A stretch of 64,000 nucleotides of DNA from Lepus europaeus (lineage: Eukaryota > Chordata > Mammalia > Lagomorpha > Leporidae), in NCBI RefSeq assembly GCF_033115175.1, contig NC_084827.1:176267401-176331400 (forward strand), written 5' to 3'. The notes beneath the pieces are model-generated. The model was not told the origin of the DNA. It searched no databases and saw only the letters and a list, made by a program, of their open reading frames with translations. Shown here piece by piece: positions 60,230 to 64,000 of this stretch. Made by a program: the position numbers and the translations under genes. Every line of letters starts with the position of its first letter. Within the stretch, counting starts at the first letter, position 1.

Positions 60230-60495
60230 TTATTTTATTTATTTGAAAGAGTTACGGAGAGAGAGGTTTTCCATCTGCTGGCTACAATGGCTGGAGCTGA
60301 GCTGATCTGAAGCCAGAAGCCAGGAGCTTCTTCCAAGTCTCTCACATGGGTGCAGGTGTCCAAGGACTTGGGCCATCTTCTGCTGCTTTCCCAGGCCATT
60401 AGCAGAGAGCTGGATCAGAAGTGGAACAACTGGGACATGAACCAGTGTACATACGGGATGCCAGCACTGCAGGCTGTACCACAGCCCTGGCCCCA
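60230..60495 (-). mobile_element. CSINE, A form, shortened
   Basis: TTATTTTATTTATTTGAAAG start to 'GTACCACAGCCCTGGCCCC'. Confidence 0.88.
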
Positions 60496-60524
60496 TGATT
60501 GCGTTTATTAAAAAGTATATATGG

Positions 60525-60800
60525 GCAGTTGTTTGGCACAGCAGGTAGGCTGCTGCCTGGGACACCCCATCCCATATCAGAGTACATGGTTTCAGTGCTT
60601 ACTCCACTTCAGATGCAGCTTCCTGCTAATGGGTGTCTTGGGAGGCAGCAGGTGACGGCTTAGGTAGTTAGGTCCCTGCCACCCATAAAGGAGACCTGGA
60701 TTGAGTTCTGGGATCCTGGTTGTGGCCTGGCCCAGCCCTGGCTGTTGCATGTATGTGGGCAATGAACCCGCCACTGTGCATGTCAAATGCAATTAAAATT
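60525..60800 (+). mobile_element. CSINE, old form
   Basis: 'GGGCAGTTGTTTGGCACAGC' head and 'GGGAGGCAGCAGGTGACGG'. The tail is reduced to TCAAATGCAATTAAAATTT. Confidence 0.8.
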
Positions 60801-61114
60801 TAAAAATTTCATTCTTATGATCTTCTAATAGGCTTAAAAAGAAATAAATATACACATATAAGAATTCTTTACCAAATACCATGAGCTACTAGAGAAAGTT
60901 TGGAAATTAGAAGCAAAAATATATAAAACAGCTATAATCCTATAACTCACAGATTACAATCTAATATTTTGATATATATTTCTATTTTGTATGCATATAT
61001 ATTTCCTCCCCTAGATATAATTGTAAAAATGTTTTTAAGTCATCAGCTTTGTATCAATTAATCTATATGATAGTGTAAGAAACCAAGGCAAATTAGAAGA
61101 TTCACGTACAACAG
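60801..61114. other. Intronic, nothing recognised
   Basis: AT-rich; no landmarks. Confidence 0.35.
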
Positions 61115-61159
61115 TGCTTCTTAACTCATATGCAAGCTAGAATCACTTAGAAAATTCTA

Positions 61160-61468
61160 AAAATTTTATTTATTTAAGAGGTAAACAGGGAGAAAGAGAG
61201 AAACAAAACATATACAGAGAGAGAGCTCCCATCCACTGGTTCACTTTCAAAATGCCTGCAAAAGCCAGGACTGGGTCAGGCAGAAGTCAGGAGCCAAGAA
61301 CTCAATTCTGGTCTCACACTTGGGTGGCAGAGACACGACTACTGGAGCCATGAATGCTGCCTCCTAGGGTACACATTAGCAGAAACCTGGAATCAGGAAC
61401 CAGAGGTGGGTATCAAACGCAAGCACTCAAACTGCATATTAACTGCTTAGCCAAATGGCCACCTCATA
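61160..61468 (-). mobile_element. CSINE, old form
   Basis: 'TTTATTTATTTAAGAGGTA' start to 'GCTTAGCCAAATGGCC'. Confidence 0.8.
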
Positions 61469-61477
61469 GGGAACTTT

Positions 61478-61743
61478 TTTTTTTTTTTTTTTAATGTTTA
61501 TTTACTTGAAAAGGAAAAGAGACTGAGATCTCATCTGCTGGTTCATTCCCCAAATGCCTGCAACAGCTAGGGCTGGGTCAGACCAAAGCCAGGAGCCAGG
61601 AATTCCACCTAGGTCCACCATCACATGCTGGCACCCAGCATGCACATCAGCAAGCATCTGGAATTGGGAGTGGAGCTGGGACTCAAACCCCTGCACTCTG
61701 ACACCAAGTGGCATCACAACCAATGTGTCAAACACCCAACCCC
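61478..61743 (-). mobile_element. CSINE, old form
   Basis: Poly-T, 'TAATGTTTATTTACTTG' to 'ATCACAACCAATGTGTC', close beside the previous one. Confidence 0.8.
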
Positions 61744-61921
61744 TGGGGGAAATTTTAAGCCTCCCAATGCATGTATACCTGATCCTGCAGCCCAATCAAA
61801 TCAGTCTCTGGAGACGGATCCTCAGCATCAATATTTTTCAAAGTTCCCCGGGTGACTCCACTGAAGCCAGGGGTAGAGAACACCCATTGACAGTTTCCCT
61901 GACCTTGAGCAAAAGATGATG

Positions 61922-62090
61922 TACAGCAGTGCCTTCTTAAAGTTCCGTGTTCATATGAAGCACCTGGGGATTCTGGCTCGGTAGGTCGGGGGCAGGACCT
62001 GAGATACTGCATTTTTGCAGCTCACAAGCAATGCCAGTGCTACTGGTCTAGGGACCACACTGAGTAGCTTTAGAGTTCTGGGAAAGAAAA
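61922..62090 (+). mobile_element. MER5A-like element
   Basis: 'GAAGCACCTGGGGATTCTGG', 'GGTAGGTCGGGGGCAGGACC', 'GAGATACTGCATTTTTGC' and 'CTGGTCTAGGGACCACACTG' match MER5A. Confidence 0.75.
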
Positions 62091-63185
62091 CTCTTAGAGA
62101 ACAGAAAGAAAAAATTATAGCCACTGAAGCCCACACTCTCCATCACTGGGCAGTGTGGGTATGGTCTATAGTAGATTCAAGAGGCATCTATAGTAGATGC
62201 AAAGAGGCAAGGTTGGGAATCAAATCAGGCATTTCTAAGAAATAGCATTTTAGCATTGGAAAGGTTTGAAACAACAACTCACGTTTGTAGGGAAAAAAGT
62301 TATTTGAGCTTATGAATTTGCATGCACAAAGACGGGCAGGCGGGCATGGGGAAGAAGAGTGGTGGGCAGTGAGAGAAAATGATCAAGTGTCTAAAAACAC
62401 CACGATGGACAAATGAAACCTGTGGCTACAGAGCTGGAAAGGGATACAGAAGCACTACAAAGGGACCTGCAGAATCTATTTCTTTGCCAAAAACATGTTT
62501 GGGAAGCATACAGCTAATAAACTGAAGCTGGTGTAGATTAATAACTACCTTCCATCAACTCCCTCCTGGGGAAAGAAGAGACCCAGGAGTATAATTCTCC
62601 CCTGGCAGTGCTCTGGGAACCAACAACAAACAGTGAACTATTTGCCCAAATGCTGCTCTCCATGCACAGAAGAACATCAAGCTCAAACATGGGGTCCCAT
62701 TGCAGCTGCCTGGCAATACCTTTCTGTGAATTTCTAAACTCCAGACTTCACCAGAGTTAGAACCAAAAAACAGGGGCAGGAGGGTATTTTTTTTTCCCCC
62801 CCTCAAGGACTTTTCCATGGAAATTGGAAATTACAGTACATTGTTTAGAATGACGAAGTAAATATTTAATATAGAAATACTAATAAGTCACCACAAGACC
62901 TTTCTTCCTCCAAAATAATTTCTAAAAACAATATAATAGGAAAACTTTCATATATAATTATCTGAGGCAATTATATAAATTGGCTGGTATACTTTATCAG
63001 ACAATCCTTACCAAATGGGGCATATCTAACGACGTGAATAAGAACTAAATGAACAGAAGAAACTAAAAAAGACTCTACCAAGAAACAAAAAAATCTCTTG
63101 TCAGAAGATTCATGGAACATATCTCTTGGATGTAGGAATCTTTGGCAGAAAAACACCAACCTTTACATTCAGCACTTACATACTG
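62091..63185. other. Intronic, nothing recognised
   Basis: AT-rich; no gene or repeat landmark identified. Confidence 0.4.
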
Positions 63186-63189
63186 TATG

Positions 63190-63370
63190 GTAACAATGGC
63201 TAACGTGTATTGAGATGTGAATACTACACTATGTGCTTTTTCTACATCTAAATCTGAATTCGTTCTCACAATTCTATGGAAAGGACATTATTACTGAAGT
63301 CCTTAAATGGACAAGGAATCCATGGTTTGAAGATGGTAAGCACATTGCTCAAAGACTTAAATGTGGTAAA
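63190..63370 (-). repeat. Possible MIR-family fragment
   Basis: 'TAACAATGGCTAACGTGTAT', 'ACACTATGTGCTTTTTCTAC', 'CTCACAATTCTATGGAAAGG', 'AAGCACATTGCTCAAAGAC' resemble a diverged MIR complement. Confidence 0.5.
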
Positions 63371-63579
63371 GTTGGTAAAGTAAGTGGTAAAGTTGGTTTT
63401 TGCCTGATTTTAGTGGCTATATTTTTACATTTACATACCACCAGCCATCCTGCATGCTCAGTTTGTCCCAGGGAGAGACAATGTTCAAGACTGTAGGACC
63501 AAGAGAAATAAGTCATGATCCCTAAGTTTATGACACAAAACAAGCAGTCCCTCCAGGACATGAGGCTAGAAAGACACTT

Positions 63580-63930
63580 TTTTTTTTTTTTTTTTTTTTT
63601 TTTGACAGAGTGTACAGTGAGAGAGAGAGAGAGACAGAGAGAAAGGTCTTCCTTTGCCGTTGGTTCACCCCCAATAGCCGCCGCGGCAGGTGTGCTGCAG
63701 CTGGCGCACCGCGCTGATCCGAAGGCGGGAGCCAGGTGCTTATCCTGGTCTCCCATGGGGTGCAGGGCCCAAGCACTTGGGCCATCCTCCACTGCACTCC
63801 CGGGCCACAGCAGAGAGCTGGCCTGGAAGAGGGGCAACCGAGACAGAATCCGGCACCCCGACCAGGACTAGAACCCGGGGTGCCGGCGCCGCTAGGTGGA
63901 GGATTAGCCTGTTGAGCCACAGCGCCGGCC
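63580..63930 (-). mobile_element. CSINE, B form, with perfect TSD
   Basis: TSD AGAAAGACACTT at 63,568-63,579 and 63,931-63,942. Full length with a T24 run. Confidence 0.96.
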
Positions 63931-63956
63931 AGAAAGACACTTCTAAACACTGCAGA

Positions 63957-64000
63957 GGGTCTGGTGCTGTGGCGAAGTAGGTTAATCCTCTGCCTGCAGT
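63957..64000 (+). mobile_element. CSINE head, cut by the window edge
   Basis: 'GGTCTGGTGCTGTGGCGAAG' then TAGGTTAATCC-CTGCCTGCAGT. It continues beyond 64,000. Confidence 0.8.

Larger units (their letters stand above)
61115..61890 (+). mobile_element. MER5A-like element broken by two CSINEs
   Basis: Pieces at 61,115-61,158 ('TGCTTCTTAACTCA..AGAATCACTTAG') and 61,745-61,890 ('GGAAATTTTAAGCC', 'AAAGTTCCCCGGGTGACTCC') follow the order of the hAT-type MER5A consensus. Two CSINEs separate them. Confidence 0.65.

Overview
The window is nuclear DNA from a lagomorph, most likely a rabbit or hare. About 70 copies or fragments of the rabbit C repeat (CSINE), a tRNA-derived SINE, fill most non-genic space. 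The two genes that can be recognised have intron-exon structures and sequences typical of mammals. Two CSINE forms are distinguished below. The A form is older: it has a GGGGCCGGYGCTGTGGC-like head and an (AAAT)n-ATCTT tail. The B form is younger: it has a 'GTGGCTCAACAGGCTAATCC' head, a CTCTGCCTGTC-poly(A) end and clean target-site duplications (TSDs). Rabbit and hare cannot be separated from the sequence alone.

Layout. Positions 1-11,000 are intergenic, GC-rich, with scattered CSINEs and no supported gene. A CpG island (about 10.9-14.9 kb) covers the promoter and body of PTMA (prothymosin alpha, + strand, five coding exons, 110 residues, apparently intact). Its 3' UTR runs to a poly(A) signal at 15,532. 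About 11.7 kb of repeat-rich intergenic DNA follows. Then comes the 3' part of PDE6D (prenyl-binding protein, - strand): exons 5, 4, 3 and 2 at 27.7, 32.0, 32.7 and 33.4 kb. Its first exon lies beyond the right edge, so everything from 33.5 to 64 kb is PDE6D intron 1. The two genes are tail to tail, as I recall the order on human chromosome 2q37.

The large intron and the intergenic regions record many mobile-element insertions: CSINEs nested three deep, CSINEs inserted one after another at one site, several solo LTRs of endogenous retroviruses (two with perfect 5-bp TSDs), a pair of LTRs in opposite orientation with a third LTR inside one, small mariner-type elements, MIRs, MER5A-like copies and an L1 3' end. 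PTMA acts in the nucleus (chromatin, proliferation, apoptosis control) and PDE6D in the cytosol and cilium (shuttling of prenylated proteins). Nothing here suggests the two genes work together.

I found no clear new biological system. The best leads are a cluster of CTCF-like motifs around PTMA, a conserved miR-1244-like segment in its 3' UTR, a CSINE carrying a 3' transduction, and the nested or serial insertion structures.
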